Positions 1 to 6,340 of a stretch of 9,327 nt of DNA are shown piece by piece. This stretch comes from an uncultured Eubacteriales bacterium. GTDB taxonomy: Bacteria; Bacillota; Clostridia; Christensenellales; Aristaeellaceae. The translations under genes were made by a program, and so were the position numbers. A model generated the notes under the pieces. That model was given only the letters and a program-made list of their open reading frames with translations. It was not told where the DNA came from and did not search any database. The DNA lies in NCBI GenBank assembly GCA_900550955.1, contig URUF01000070.1, forward strand, positions 1 through 9,327. The letters run 5' to 3'. How positions within the stretch are numbered: position 1 is the first letter of the stretch; every line of letters starts with the position of its first letter.

Positions 1-17
1 GGCGCAATCCTCGGCGG

Positions 18-43
18 AAAAGATCGCCGCAGGCGAGCTTTTT
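18..43. terminator. Probable bidirectional intrinsic terminator
   Basis: GATCGCC at 22-28 pairs with GGCGAGC at 32-38 around a 3-nt GCA loop, with one A/G mismatch. The stem is flanked by AAAA (18-21) and TTTTT (39-43), so either strand reads a GC-rich hairpin followed by a run of U. It lies 65 bp past the stop of the minus-strand acetyltransferase gene and would also serve a plus-strand gene ending to the left of the window. The stem is short and the U runs are modest, so this rests on shape alone. Confidence 0.5.
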
Positions 44-54
44 CGACGGCCTGG

Positions 55-89
55 GCCGCCCAAAGCAGATGCGTTCTGCTTTGGGCGGC
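55..89. repeat. Perfect 15-bp inverted repeat (hairpin)
   Basis: GCCGCCCAAAGCAGA (55-69) and TCTGCTTTGGGCGGC (75-89) are exact reverse complements separated by a 5-nt loop. The hairpin sits directly downstream of the minus-strand acetyltransferase stop. No U tract follows it on the minus strand, and only a loose TGTCTGTTT follows on the plus strand. It may be a 3'-end stabilising hairpin or a terminator acting with the hairpin at 18-43. The structure is certain; the function is inferred. Confidence 0.65.
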
Positions 90-107
90 TGTCTGTTTCA
101 TCCGGCT

Positions 108-608
108 TTACAGCGTTTTCCTGTACAGCCTGGCGGCATACTCCGTGCCCGGCGCTTGAATTTCGCCGGTGGGCGCAAAGCCCAGCTTTTCAATCACCCG
201 CTGGGACGCGCCGTTAAACAGGTATGCGCTCGCGGCCATTTCGCGGGCCATATCCCGCTCGCGCACCCAGCGCATCAGGCCGCTTGCCGCCTCGGTGGCG
301 TATCCGCGGTTGCGGTATGCCCGGTGAATCACATAGCCAATCTCCAGGCGGCGCGGCGCGTCCGCGGGCATCAGGTGCATAATGCCAATCAGCCGCCCGC
401 TTTGCTTTTCTTCCAGAAAAAACCGTCCGTCATAGTCCTCAAAAAGGCTGTCAAAATCCTTTACAAACGCCTCGTCTTTCTTCGTATAGGGCGGATAGCC
501 GCCGTCATCGCGGCAGGTTTGGGCGTCGGTAAACATGTCAAAGAAGGCGTCCGCGTCGCTGGGCTTGGGCCTGCGCACAATCAGCCTTTCGGTTTCCAAA
601 ACCGTCAT
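108..608 (-). CDS. GNAT family N-acetyltransferase (RimJ/RimL type)
   Basis: This 166-residue protein has the usual length and layout of single-domain GNAT acetyltransferases of the Acetyltransf_3 / RimJ-RimL group, which move an acetyl group from acetyl-CoA to an amine. The N-terminus LETERLIVRRPKPSDAD (residues 4-20) is the typical first strand of this group. The acetyl-CoA pyrophosphate loop is RNRGYA (about 99-104) and is followed by the helix TEAASGLMRWV. The family's late motif ASQRVIEKLGF is at 134-144. The ATG start at 608 is supported by a GGAGG ribosome binding site (619-623) with 10-nt spacing. The gene begins 21 bp after the hemW stop on the same strand, so the two are probably co-transcribed. 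The substrate cannot be told from sequence: ribosomal protein N-termini, small amines and antibiotics are all possible in this family. There is no sign of truncation. Confidence 0.9.
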   Translation of the reverse strand: MTVLETERLIVRRPKPSDADAFFDMFTDAQTCRDDGGYPPYTKKDEAFVKDFDSLFEDYDGRFFLEEKQSGRLIGIMHLMPADAPRRLEIGYVIHRAYRNRGYATEAASGLMRWVRERDMAREMAASAYLFNGASQRVIEKLGFAPTGEIQAPGTEYAARLYRKTL

Positions 609-629
609 GGTTTTCTTTCCTCCATAAGG

Positions 630-1811
630 CTACTCCATCAGCCGAAGCAGCGCCGCATTCTGCATTTCCAGCCCGCGCGCGGTCAGGGCAAAGCGCCTGT
701 GTCCAGGCGTTGCGCCAAGCCATTGTCCCAGCCCTTCGCGCACAAGGCGTTCCAGCGGCCCGCCGTAGCGGGCCGTAAGCGCCATGCCGTGCCTTTCCAG
801 GAAGGCGCGCTCGCTCACGCCCTCCGTCATGCGCAGGCCCAGCATCATGGTTTCAAACATGGCTTCCTGCGCGCTAATAGGCGTGCGTTGCGCAACCGCC
901 TCCCCGTCCGTTTGCATCGCCGCGATGTAGCGCCGCAAATCACTGGTGTTGGCGCGCCTGACGCGCGCCGCGCCCCCTGCCGCTTCGTCCGCATCCGGCG
1001 GCAGCATGCTGTGCGCAGCCGCGCCCAGGCCCAGATACCAGGCGCCCTGCCAGTACCCAAGGTTGTGGCGGCAGGCATGGCCGGGCCTGGCGAAGTTGCT
1101 GATCTCATAGCGCTCATAGCCTGCGCCCGCCAGCCACCGCGCGCCCTGCTCGTACATCTCCGCCGTTTCTTCCTCATCAGGCAGGAGCGCCCTTCCCTGC
1201 TCCACCATGCTTTCCAGCGGCGTGCCTTCCTCCAAAATAAGGCTGTACGCCGAAACATGCTCCGGCGCCAGCGCCACGGTCGCCTCCATGGATTCACGGT
1301 AGGCCTCAAGCGTTTGCCCCGGCAAGCCAAACATCAAATCCAGGTTCAGGTTGTTGATTCCGCAGGAACGCGCCAGGCGCACGGCGCTTTTTGCCTGCGC
1401 AAAGGTGTGGATGCGCCCAATGCCGCGCAGCAGCCCGTCCTGGGCTGCCTGCACCCCCAGCGACAGGCGGTTTAGGCCATAGCGCATAGCCGTTTGCAGC
1501 CAGTCCGCCTCAAGCGTTCCGGGATTGGCCTCCGCGGTAAACTCCGCGCCCGGCAGCAGGTCAAAGCAAGCGCGAAGCGTACCAAGCACCTCCGCCATTT
1601 CCCGAAACGGCACAACGGAGGGCGTCCCGCCCCCCAAAAACACGGAGCTTACCTTTGCGCCCGCATATTTTTCGCCCGCCAGGCGAATTTCTTTTTGCAG
1701 CGCAAGGCAATACGCCGCAACGGTTTCGGCGTTTTCAGGCCCGGATACAAAGTCGCAGTAAAAACATTTCCTTTTACAAAATGGAAAATGGAGATATAAT
1801 TGCAATATCAC
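630..1811 (-). CDS. hemW: Radical SAM heme chaperone HemW (HemN-like, formerly 'oxygen-independent coproporphyrinogen III oxidase')
   Basis: The protein is 393 residues from the GTG start chosen here, normal for HemW. The radical-SAM cluster motif CKRKCFYC (Cys12, 16, 19) lies right after the conserved LYLHFPFC opening. It is followed by the SAM-binding GGGTPS (about 60-65), EANPGT (94-99), the DLMFGLPGQT stretch (158-167) and YEISNFARPG (235-244). The HNLGYW segment (249-254) matches the HNxxYW motif that marks HemW as opposed to true HemN. HemW proteins bind heme and deliver it to target enzymes; older annotations as coproporphyrinogen oxidase are generally wrong for this subgroup. The start at 1811 is preferred because GGGAGG (1821-1826) lies 9 nt upstream and LYLHFPFC follows immediately, as in homologues; an open frame runs further upstream but crosses the promoter. 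In many Firmicutes hemW sits near lepA or hrcA; neither is seen here. The GNAT gene follows 21 bp downstream. Confidence 0.93.
   Translation of the reverse strand: MILQLYLHFPFCKRKCFYCDFVSGPENAETVAAYCLALQKEIRLAGEKYAGAKVSSVFLGGGTPSVVPFREMAEVLGTLRACFDLLPGAEFTAEANPGTLEADWLQTAMRYGLNRLSLGVQAAQDGLLRGIGRIHTFAQAKSAVRLARSCGINNLNLDLMFGLPGQTLEAYRESMEATVALAPEHVSAYSLILEEGTPLESMVEQGRALLPDEEETAEMYEQGARWLAGAGYERYEISNFARPGHACRHNLGYWQGAWYLGLGAAAHSMLPPDADEAAGGAARVRRANTSDLRRYIAAMQTDGEAVAQRTPISAQEAMFETMMLGLRMTEGVSERAFLERHGMALTARYGGPLERLVREGLGQWLGATPGHRRFALTARGLEMQNAALLRLME
1773..1800 (+). promoter_or_regulatory. Probable sigma-A-type promoter for the DUF1622 / DUF6056 gene pair
   Basis: TTTACA (1773-1778, five of six matches to TTGACA) is followed after 16 bp by a perfect TATAAT (1795-1800). 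The predicted start is about 1807, some 57 nt before the ATG at 1864. The promoter lies inside the first codons of hemW on the other strand. Reading from it would cross the hemW promoter, so the two promoters face each other. Confidence 0.6.
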
Positions 1812-1832
1812 AATCGTGCTCCTCCCGGCGCG

Positions 1833-1862
1833 ATTATACCACACACCTTTAGGAGGCTGCAA
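1833..1862 (-). promoter_or_regulatory. Probable sigma-A-type promoter for hemW
   Basis: On the minus strand there is a perfect extended -10, TGGTATAAT (TATAAT at 1833-1838). A weak -35, TTGCAG (1857-1862), lies 18 bp upstream. The expected transcription start is near 1826, at the first base of the GGGAGG ribosome binding site, giving a leader of only about 15 nt. The -35 lies in the spacer between the ribosome binding site and start codon of the divergent DUF1622 gene, so the two genes share regulatory DNA. Confidence 0.6.
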
Positions 1863-1863
1863 T

Positions 1864-2232
1864 ATGCTGGCAATCGAACACGGCTTTGAAACCATTGTAC
1901 GTTTCTGTATTCTTCTCATCGAACTGGCGGGTATCGCAGTGATCGTAATCAGCATGGTACAGGGCTTTATCGGCTACATCCGCAAGCAGGAGCAAACGCG
2001 CATCCAGCTTGCGCAGGGCATTATGCTGGGCCTGGAATTTAAAATTGGCAGCGAGGTATTGCGCTCCGTTATCATCAGCGGCTGGACCGAGCTTGGCACG
2101 CTGGCGGCCATCATCCTGCTCAGAAGCCTGCTCACCCTGCTTTTGCATTGGGAAATTGACGTGGAGGAAAAGCGCCAGAGGGAGCGCGCAGGCCTTCTGT
2201 CGGCTGAAAAAGCCGCCAATTCCCAGGCGTAA
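1864..2232 (+). CDS. DUF1622 family small membrane protein
   Basis: This protein of 122 residues is typical in length for DUF1622. An N-terminal membrane segment lies at about residues 12-34 (FCILLIELAGIAVIVISMV). The family core follows: IQLAQGIMLGLEFKIGSEVLRSVI at about 47-71, then WTELGTLAAIILLRSLLTLLLHWEID as a second hydrophobic segment, with a charged C-terminal tail on the cytoplasmic side. The pattern 'arginine/lysine, GI-LGLEF, then IxLRxxLxxxLxxEI' is what I recognise as DUF1622. The function of the family is unknown. The start at 1864 has an ideal AGGAGG (1851-1856) with 7-nt spacing; a longer in-frame ATG at 1816 has no comparable site. The next gene starts 37 bp downstream on the same strand with its own AGGAGG, so the two probably form one transcript. 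Confidence 0.85.
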   Translation: MLAIEHGFETIVRFCILLIELAGIAVIVISMVQGFIGYIRKQEQTRIQLAQGIMLGLEFKIGSEVLRSVIISGWTELGTLAAIILLRSLLTLLLHWEIDVEEKRQRERAGLLSAEKAANSQA

Positions 2233-2269
2233 GGCCTTCCCCTATCTTTTTGTTACCTAGGAGGCTTCC

Positions 2270-3826
2270 ATGACGACCAACCGCCGCACCGGGGCAGGGC
2301 GTTTCCTCAACGCCGCCGTTTCCAAACGCATACTGGCCGTTATCAGCGTAATCTGGCTGATTGCGATGCTGCTGCCGGTGTTTGCCCTATCCTTTTACGC
2401 CTATCCCACGCATGACGATTTTCCCAACGTGCGCCTGGCCAGCGAGGCCTGGGCCCGTACCGGGAGCCTTCTAAGTACGATGGGCGCGGCGTGGGAGCAA
2501 ACCCTGCGCGATTACAATACCTGGCAGGGCACGTTTGTAGCCATGTTCTCCTGCGCGTTTCAGCCGCTTGCCATATCTGTGGAATTGTTTTGGCTTACGC
2601 CGGTAAGCGTGCTGGCGCTATTGATGCTGTCTGCCTGGTATCTGGTAAGGCAGTTGGCGCGTTGCGTGCTGAACGTGGACGTTTCCACGCAGCTTGCGCT
2701 CTATGCCCTGCTGATGACGCTCCTTTTGCAATACGCCCCCGGCCTGCGTGAAATGCTCTATTGGCAATCCGCCATCCAGTATACCTTAAGCCTGGTGATG
2801 CTGATGTTCCTTCTGGGGCTGATGCTCAGGCTGCATATGCCCCAGGGGCGCGTTGCCTACGCCCTTAGAGCCCTGGCGGCGTTCCTTTGCGCGTTTGCGC
2901 TGGGCGGGCTGCCCTATCCGCTGGCGCTGGGCTGCACGGTAGGTATGGCGCTGATTGCCGCGTGGTGCCTTCGCAGGCGCTCGCCCGCCGGGCTGGCCGC
3001 CGTTCTTGGTTTTTTGGGCATTCTGGCCGCGCTGGTCATTGTGGTAATCGCGCCGGGCAACTATGTCAGGCAGGCGCGTGTGGGCGATAGCATGAACCCG
3101 GTTCTGGCCGTCGTTCACAGCCTGGTGGAAAGCCTGTCCTGCACCGCCGGCTGGCTGGGCCCGCAAACGCTTGGCGCTGCGCTTTTGATGGCGCTATTGC
3201 TGTGGCGGCCGCTAAAAAGCTGCCGCGTCCGCTTCCGCAATCCCGGCTGGTTCAGCTTTTTCAGCTTTGGCGTGCTGGCGGCCAGCTATGTGCCGCCTAT
3301 TTACGCCACCGGCGTGGATAGCTATAAGCTGGACCGCATTGTGGGCAGCCTTTACATGCTGTACGCCCTGCTTTTGTTTTTAAACCTGGCGTACTGGCTG
3401 GGCTGGCTTGCGCAGCGCGCGCAGGCTTGGGAAATGCCGCCCGTGCGCGTATGGCGGCTTGGCGTATGCGCGGGCCTGCTTGCCTGGGGCCTGTTTGCCA
3501 ATGGGGCCGTAATGGCTACGCCCACGCTGTCCGCCGCGCGAAGCCTGCTTACCGGCGAGGCCGCCCGCTATCACAGCGAAATTCTGGCCCGCCAGGAGGC
3601 CATCGCGCGCGCCGGTTCCCTTGCGGAGGCGCAAAGCGCCGTTCAGCCGCTGAGCGCGCAGCCCAACCTGCTGCCGTTGGATCAGCTCGTCTACCAGAAC
3701 GAAACCCTTCTTCCTGGCGATATGCACCGGTTTTTCCGCGTGCAGGAGCTGTGCGGGCAATATGGCGCGGGGAAGATTCCCGAAGCGGAATGGCAGGCAT
3801 TGGATGCCTGGTCTACTGCCCCTTGA
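2270..3826 (+). CDS. Polytopic membrane protein, DUF6056-like (possible GT-C-type glycosyltransferase)
   Basis: This 518-residue protein has roughly 9-11 hydrophobic segments, for example about 20-43, 107-127, 141-154, 172-188, 202-233, 240-261, 301-312, 328-345, 358-380 and 396-415. A hydrophilic C-terminal tail of about 100 residues follows. After the first membrane segment comes a predicted outside loop with THDDFPN (47-53), then YNTWQGTF (82-89); later motifs are YWQSAIQYTLS (164-174), APGNYVRQ (261-268) and DRIVGS (355-360). The TWQGTF and APGN signatures are those I associate with DUF6056 and related putative surface-polymer glycosyltransferase families. An acidic DD pair in the first outer loop is also a hallmark of GT-C enzymes, so glycosyl transfer from a lipid-linked sugar is a reasonable but unproven guess. 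AGGAGG (2259-2264) supports the ATG. The end overlaps the convergent spoIIIAH by 14 bp. Confidence 0.75.
   Translation: MTTNRRTGAGRFLNAAVSKRILAVISVIWLIAMLLPVFALSFYAYPTHDDFPNVRLASEAWARTGSLLSTMGAAWEQTLRDYNTWQGTFVAMFSCAFQPLAISVELFWLTPVSVLALLMLSAWYLVRQLARCVLNVDVSTQLALYALLMTLLLQYAPGLREMLYWQSAIQYTLSLVMLMFLLGLMLRLHMPQGRVAYALRALAAFLCAFALGGLPYPLALGCTVGMALIAAWCLRRRSPAGLAAVLGFLGILAALVIVVIAPGNYVRQARVGDSMNPVLAVVHSLVESLSCTAGWLGPQTLGAALLMALLLWRPLKSCRVRFRNPGWFSFFSFGVLAASYVPPIYATGVDSYKLDRIVGSLYMLYALLLFLNLAYWLGWLAQRAQAWEMPPVRVWRLGVCAGLLAWGLFANGAVMATPTLSAARSLLTGEAARYHSEILARQEAIARAGSLAEAQSAVQPLSAQPNLLPLDQLVYQNETLLPGDMHRFFRVQELCGQYGAGKIPEAEWQALDAWSTAP
3794..3810. repeat. 7-bp inverted repeat at a convergent gene junction
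   Basis: CAGGCAT (3794-3800) and ATGCCTG (3804-3810) are exact inverted arms around a TGG loop. The hairpin lies in the last codons of the DUF6056-like gene and just after the spoIIIAH stop codon (3813). No U tract follows on either strand, so it is a weak candidate for a shared 3' boundary. No better terminator is visible between these convergent genes. Confidence 0.3.
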
Positions 3827-4343
3827 GCGTCATGATACGGATGTTTTCCACAGCGATATCCGTGTGCGCGGCGCACAGCGACAGGATCGCCGCGCTCCGC
3901 GCCCCGTCAATCTCGCCTGTGGATAGCACGATGGTCAAAGCGCCGTTTTGCATAAGCGCCATACAGGGCGCGAACCCGGCCTGGGCAAGCGCCTCCTCCA
4001 AGCCCAGCTCGGTTTGGTGATCCGCAACCATCTGGTTAAGCCGTCCGGCGGCCTGGCTCCGCACATCCGCGCTTAGCGCTTCATTTTCCATGAGCTCCTT
4101 AAGGGCGGCCATATCCTTGTCATAGGCCGCCTCGCGCGCAGTCCGTTCATCCAGCGGCGCAGGGGCGGGCGCGGCGCTATGCGCGGGCGTTGGCGAGGGC
4201 GCGGGCGCTGCCGGCCGGTCAGGCAGCTTCATCCATATAAGCGTTCCGGCAGCCAGCGCAAGCGCCGCCAGCAGGCCGCGCCTGCACCACACGCCAATCC
4301 GTTTCCTTCCGCCCCTCTGCGGGGGCTTTTTTTGTGCGTTCAT
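3813..4343 (-). CDS. spoIIIAH: Stage III sporulation protein AH (SpoIIIAH), mother-cell partner of SpoIIQ
   Basis: This 176-residue protein has a basic N-terminus, one membrane segment (about 22-38, LLAALALAAGTLIWMKL), a Pro/Ala-rich linker (about 42-63) and a C-terminal soluble domain. The linker and domain are followed by helices with the SpoIIIAH pattern: REAAYDKDMAALKELMENEALSADVR at about 70-95, then AAGRLNQMVADH, and an alternating strand/helix end with ENIRIMTLKGQ. The family C-terminal domain has a ring-building (YscJ/FliF-like) fold, lies between the two membranes around the forespore, and binds SpoIIQ made in the forespore. The protein is shorter than the Bacillus subtilis form (218 residues), mostly N-terminal to the domain. 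Its ATG overlaps the spoIIIAG stop by 4 nt (4340-4343). It is the last gene of the operon; no acc or asp23 gene follows, and a convergent gene begins instead. Confidence 0.92.
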   Translation of the reverse strand: MNAQKKPPQRGGRKRIGVWCRRGLLAALALAAGTLIWMKLPDRPAAPAPSPTPAHSAAPAPAPLDERTAREAAYDKDMAALKELMENEALSADVRSQAAGRLNQMVADHQTELGLEEALAQAGFAPCMALMQNGALTIVLSTGEIDGARSAAILSLCAAHTDIAVENIRIMTLKGQ

Positions 4344-4702
4344 CGTCCGCCCTCCTCCATTACAAATACGTCCACCGCCGCCTCCGGCAGCCCCAGCAGC
4401 GTGCGAACTGCGCGTATCAGCGAAAGCCGCACCTCCAGCTTCTCCGCGCCTTGGGCTACCACTACCGCGCCCGTGGGCCGCGCGCTTTGCAAACCGCCCA
4501 GCGCGCTTTCCTGCTCCTTGGTATAGTACAGCGCCACTTCCACGCGTCCCGCGCCCTCGATGGCGCTAAGCACCTGCGCAATGCGTTTTTCCTCCTGGCT
4601 GGCCCCGCCGGTTTTTTCCCCGCCCAGCGCCAGGCACAGCACGGCGGCAATCAGCGCCGCTGCCGCCCATAGGACGGCCTTGTTCTCCCTGAGCCACTTC
4701 AT
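4340..4702 (-). CDS. spoIIIAG: Stage III sporulation protein AG (SpoIIIAG), short form
   Basis: This 120-residue membrane-anchored protein has a membrane segment at about 9-27. It then has the family core: a helix (about 36-50) with LSAIEGAGRVEVALYY, the conserved TGAVVVAQGAEKLEVRLSLIRAV (about 77-99) and TLLGLPEAAVDVFVME (101-116). In Bacillus this protein (229 residues) forms a large ring in the intermembrane space of the engulfed forespore. Here the stretch between the first strand (EVALYYTKEQ) and GAVVVA is only about 13 residues, so the large inserted region of the Bacillus protein seems missing. The ATG at 4702 overlaps the spoIIIAF stop (4699-4702, ATGA). An upstream in-frame GTG (4828) would add a proline/glycine-rich stretch lying wholly within spoIIIAF and is rejected. 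Identity is secure from both sequence and operon position. Confidence 0.92.
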   Translation of the reverse strand: MKWLRENKAVLWAAAALIAAVLCLALGGEKTGGASQEEKRIAQVLSAIEGAGRVEVALYYTKEQESALGGLQSARPTGAVVVAQGAEKLEVRLSLIRAVRTLLGLPEAAVDVFVMEEGGR

Positions 4703-5184
4703 GGCGCGTCCGCCCCGTTTCCGTTCAGCCAGACCAGGCTTGGCTGCACGCCCAGCCGCTGGGCTAAGGCCTCCGCCAACCGGCCCTCCTCCACAAGGGG
4801 AGGCGTATCCGGCTTCCGCTCCAGCCACAGCTGGATATGGTCAAGCGCCCCGTCCGCCCGGAAGGCAACGGCAACCCGGGCCGAATAGCCCGCCTGCCGC
4901 GCCAGGCTTACCGCAAAGCGCTCCGTCTGGTTTGCCGCGGCCTGTATGGCGATGCGCGTATAGCTTTGCGCGCCTGCATCCTCCACCGCCTGCGCAAGGG
5001 CGGGCAGGCCTGCCACCTGCACCCGCGTGCCCAACAAACCGCTTACCGCCGAAATGAGCGCCGCCATTACCAGGATGCTCACGGTCATGCGCGCCATTTT
5101 CTGCTGCCTGCCGCTGGGCAAAAGCAGCTCGCACAGCGACCATAGCACGGACAGTACCGCGATTTGCCGGACGAACGCATTCAT
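4699..5184 (-). CDS. spoIIIAF: Stage III sporulation protein AF (SpoIIIAF)
   Basis: This 161-residue protein has two N-terminal membrane segments (about 7-23 and 31-52), separated by the basic loop SGRQQKMAR typical of SpoIIIAF. A soluble domain then ends in LGVQPSLVWLNG. It is part of the SpoIIIA complex in the mother-cell membrane facing the forespore; the soluble part is expected in the intermembrane space. It is shorter than the Bacillus subtilis protein (about 206 residues). The ATG at 5184 comes 4 bp after the spoIIIAE stop, with GAGGTGAG overlapping that stop as ribosome binding site. The end overlaps spoIIIAG by 4 nt, which implies translational coupling. Confidence 0.92.
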   Translation of the reverse strand: MNAFVRQIAVLSVLWSLCELLLPSGRQQKMARMTVSILVMAALISAVSGLLGTRVQVAGLPALAQAVEDAGAQSYTRIAIQAAANQTERFAVSLARQAGYSARVAVAFRADGALDHIQLWLERKPDTPPLVEEGRLAEALAQRLGVQPSLVWLNGNGADAP

Positions 5185-5188
5185 TTTC

Positions 5189-6340
5189 TCACCTCAACAT
5201 GACCGTTACATTCCCCACGATAATCAACTGCGCCACCAGCAGCAAAAACATAGCGCCCACGCTTAGCTGGATGATGAACAGCAGCGAAAACACCTCCGCA
5301 TATTCCCCCACCGCCCTGCACAGCGGGCTATCCGACAAGGGCTGCAGCAGCGCCGCCACCGCCCGGTACAAAAACATGGTCATCACCGTGCGCAGAAGCG
5401 GAAGCGCCAGCGCGCCAAGCAGCAAAAGCAGCCCCAGTACCCCCACCGCGTTTTGAATCAGCAGCGAGCAGCCCACCAGCGTATCCACCGTATCGGCAAA
5501 CATGCCGCCCACAATGGGGATGAAGTTGTCCATGGCGTACTTGGCGGTGCGTATGCTCACGCCATCCACCGCCGCGGCCCCCACGCCCTGTACCGTCATC
5601 ACCCCGATAAACACAGTAAAGCCAAACCCCAGCGTCCAGTTTGCCACCTGGCGAAACAGCTTGCATAGGCGCGATACGCGCACCCCGTCGCTTAGGCCGC
5701 CCACCATGGTAAGCACCGCCACGCTTACCGCAAAGGGCATGGTTACATGCTCAACCAGGGTGGTCATCGTCCCTGCCGCGGCCATAACCGCCGGTTGGTA
5801 AAAGGCCGAGCTTGCCGTGCCGCCAACCGCCGCCAAAAGCGTTACCATCAACGGGAAAATGGACTGCATCATCTCCGCCATGCGTCCAACGGTTTCATTT
5901 GCCAGGGCCACATGCTCCTTGAGATCGGCCACCAGGAACACAAGCGTCATAATAAGGCCGGCATACCTGGCCGCCTTTCCCGCCCCGCCCTGGGACACAT
6001 CCAGCGCCTCCGCCACGGTTACCAGCAGGGCGGGCGCAAGCAGGCGCGTAATGCGCCACAGGCTGCTGCGGAATATCCCGGCGGCCTGCGCCAGCAGCCA
6101 CGCAAGCGTTTGGGAAGCGTCCAGCACGGTTTGCCCGCTGGCCAATCGCGCCAGCAGCTCCTTTGCGCCGCCTTCCAGCCACTCGTTTTGGGAAACCGCG
6201 CCGCTAAGCGCCTCCAAGTCCAGCGTGCCAAGCACGCTTTCAAGCGTTTTCTCCAGCGTCTGCGCGCAAGCGCGCGGGGCCGCCAGCCATGCCAGCGCGG
6301 CGAAGGCGATCCACATCAGCCGCCTTTGCCTGCCGCTCAC
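5189..6340 (-). CDS. spoIIIAE: Stage III sporulation protein AE (SpoIIIAE), polytopic membrane component
   Basis: This 383-residue protein is close to the family length. A likely signal peptide (about 7-26, LMWIAFAALAWLAAPRACAQ) is followed by an acidic/helical outer segment with ESVLGTLDLEAL. At least six membrane helices occupy about 95-383. Family stretches include the SIFPLMVTLLAAVGGTAS region, CKLFRQVANWTLGF, TAKYAMDNFIPIVGGMFADT and the C-terminal LLFIIQLSVGAMFLLL. SpoIIIAE is the largest membrane subunit of the mother-cell channel complex and resembles permease-like proteins. The start is a GTG at 6340 whose GTGA overlaps the spoIIIAD stop by 4 nt; an ATG at 6316 (residue 9) is an alternative that would keep the signal peptide. 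No frameshift or missing region is visible. Confidence 0.93.
   Translation of the reverse strand: MSGRQRRLMWIAFAALAWLAAPRACAQTLEKTLESVLGTLDLEALSGAVSQNEWLEGGAKELLARLASGQTVLDASQTLAWLLAQAAGIFRSSLWRITRLLAPALLVTVAEALDVSQGGAGKAARYAGLIMTLVFLVADLKEHVALANETVGRMAEMMQSIFPLMVTLLAAVGGTASSAFYQPAVMAAAGTMTTLVEHVTMPFAVSVAVLTMVGGLSDGVRVSRLCKLFRQVANWTLGFGFTVFIGVMTVQGVGAAAVDGVSIRTAKYAMDNFIPIVGGMFADTVDTLVGCSLLIQNAVGVLGLLLLLGALALPLLRTVMTMFLYRAVAALLQPLSDSPLCRAVGEYAEVFSLLFIIQLSVGAMFLLLVAQLIIVGNVTVMLR

Noticed and set aside
1..101. Minus-strand ATG at 101 with an open frame running off the left edge
   Set aside because: There is no ribosome binding site between the acetyltransferase stop and this ATG, and the frame crosses both hairpins. 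It is more likely non-coding 3' sequence.
69..1475. Plus-strand open frame of 468 codons opposite hemW and the acetyltransferase
   Set aside because: It lies antisense to two genes with clear family motifs, is rich in Arg, His, Ala and Pro, and shows no domain. High-GC coding sequence often leaves the opposite strand open.
1812..1955. N-terminal extension of hemW by 48 codons
   Set aside because: The extension overlaps the divergent DUF1622 gene and the hemW promoter, and HemW homologues begin just before LYLHFPFC. The GTG at 1811 has a good GGGAGG site.
4703..4828. Longer spoIIIAG start at a GTG within spoIIIAF
   Set aside because: The added 42 residues are Gly/Pro/Ala-rich, lie entirely over spoIIIAF, and would put the membrane anchor internally; the ATGA overlap at 4699-4702 fits the operon.
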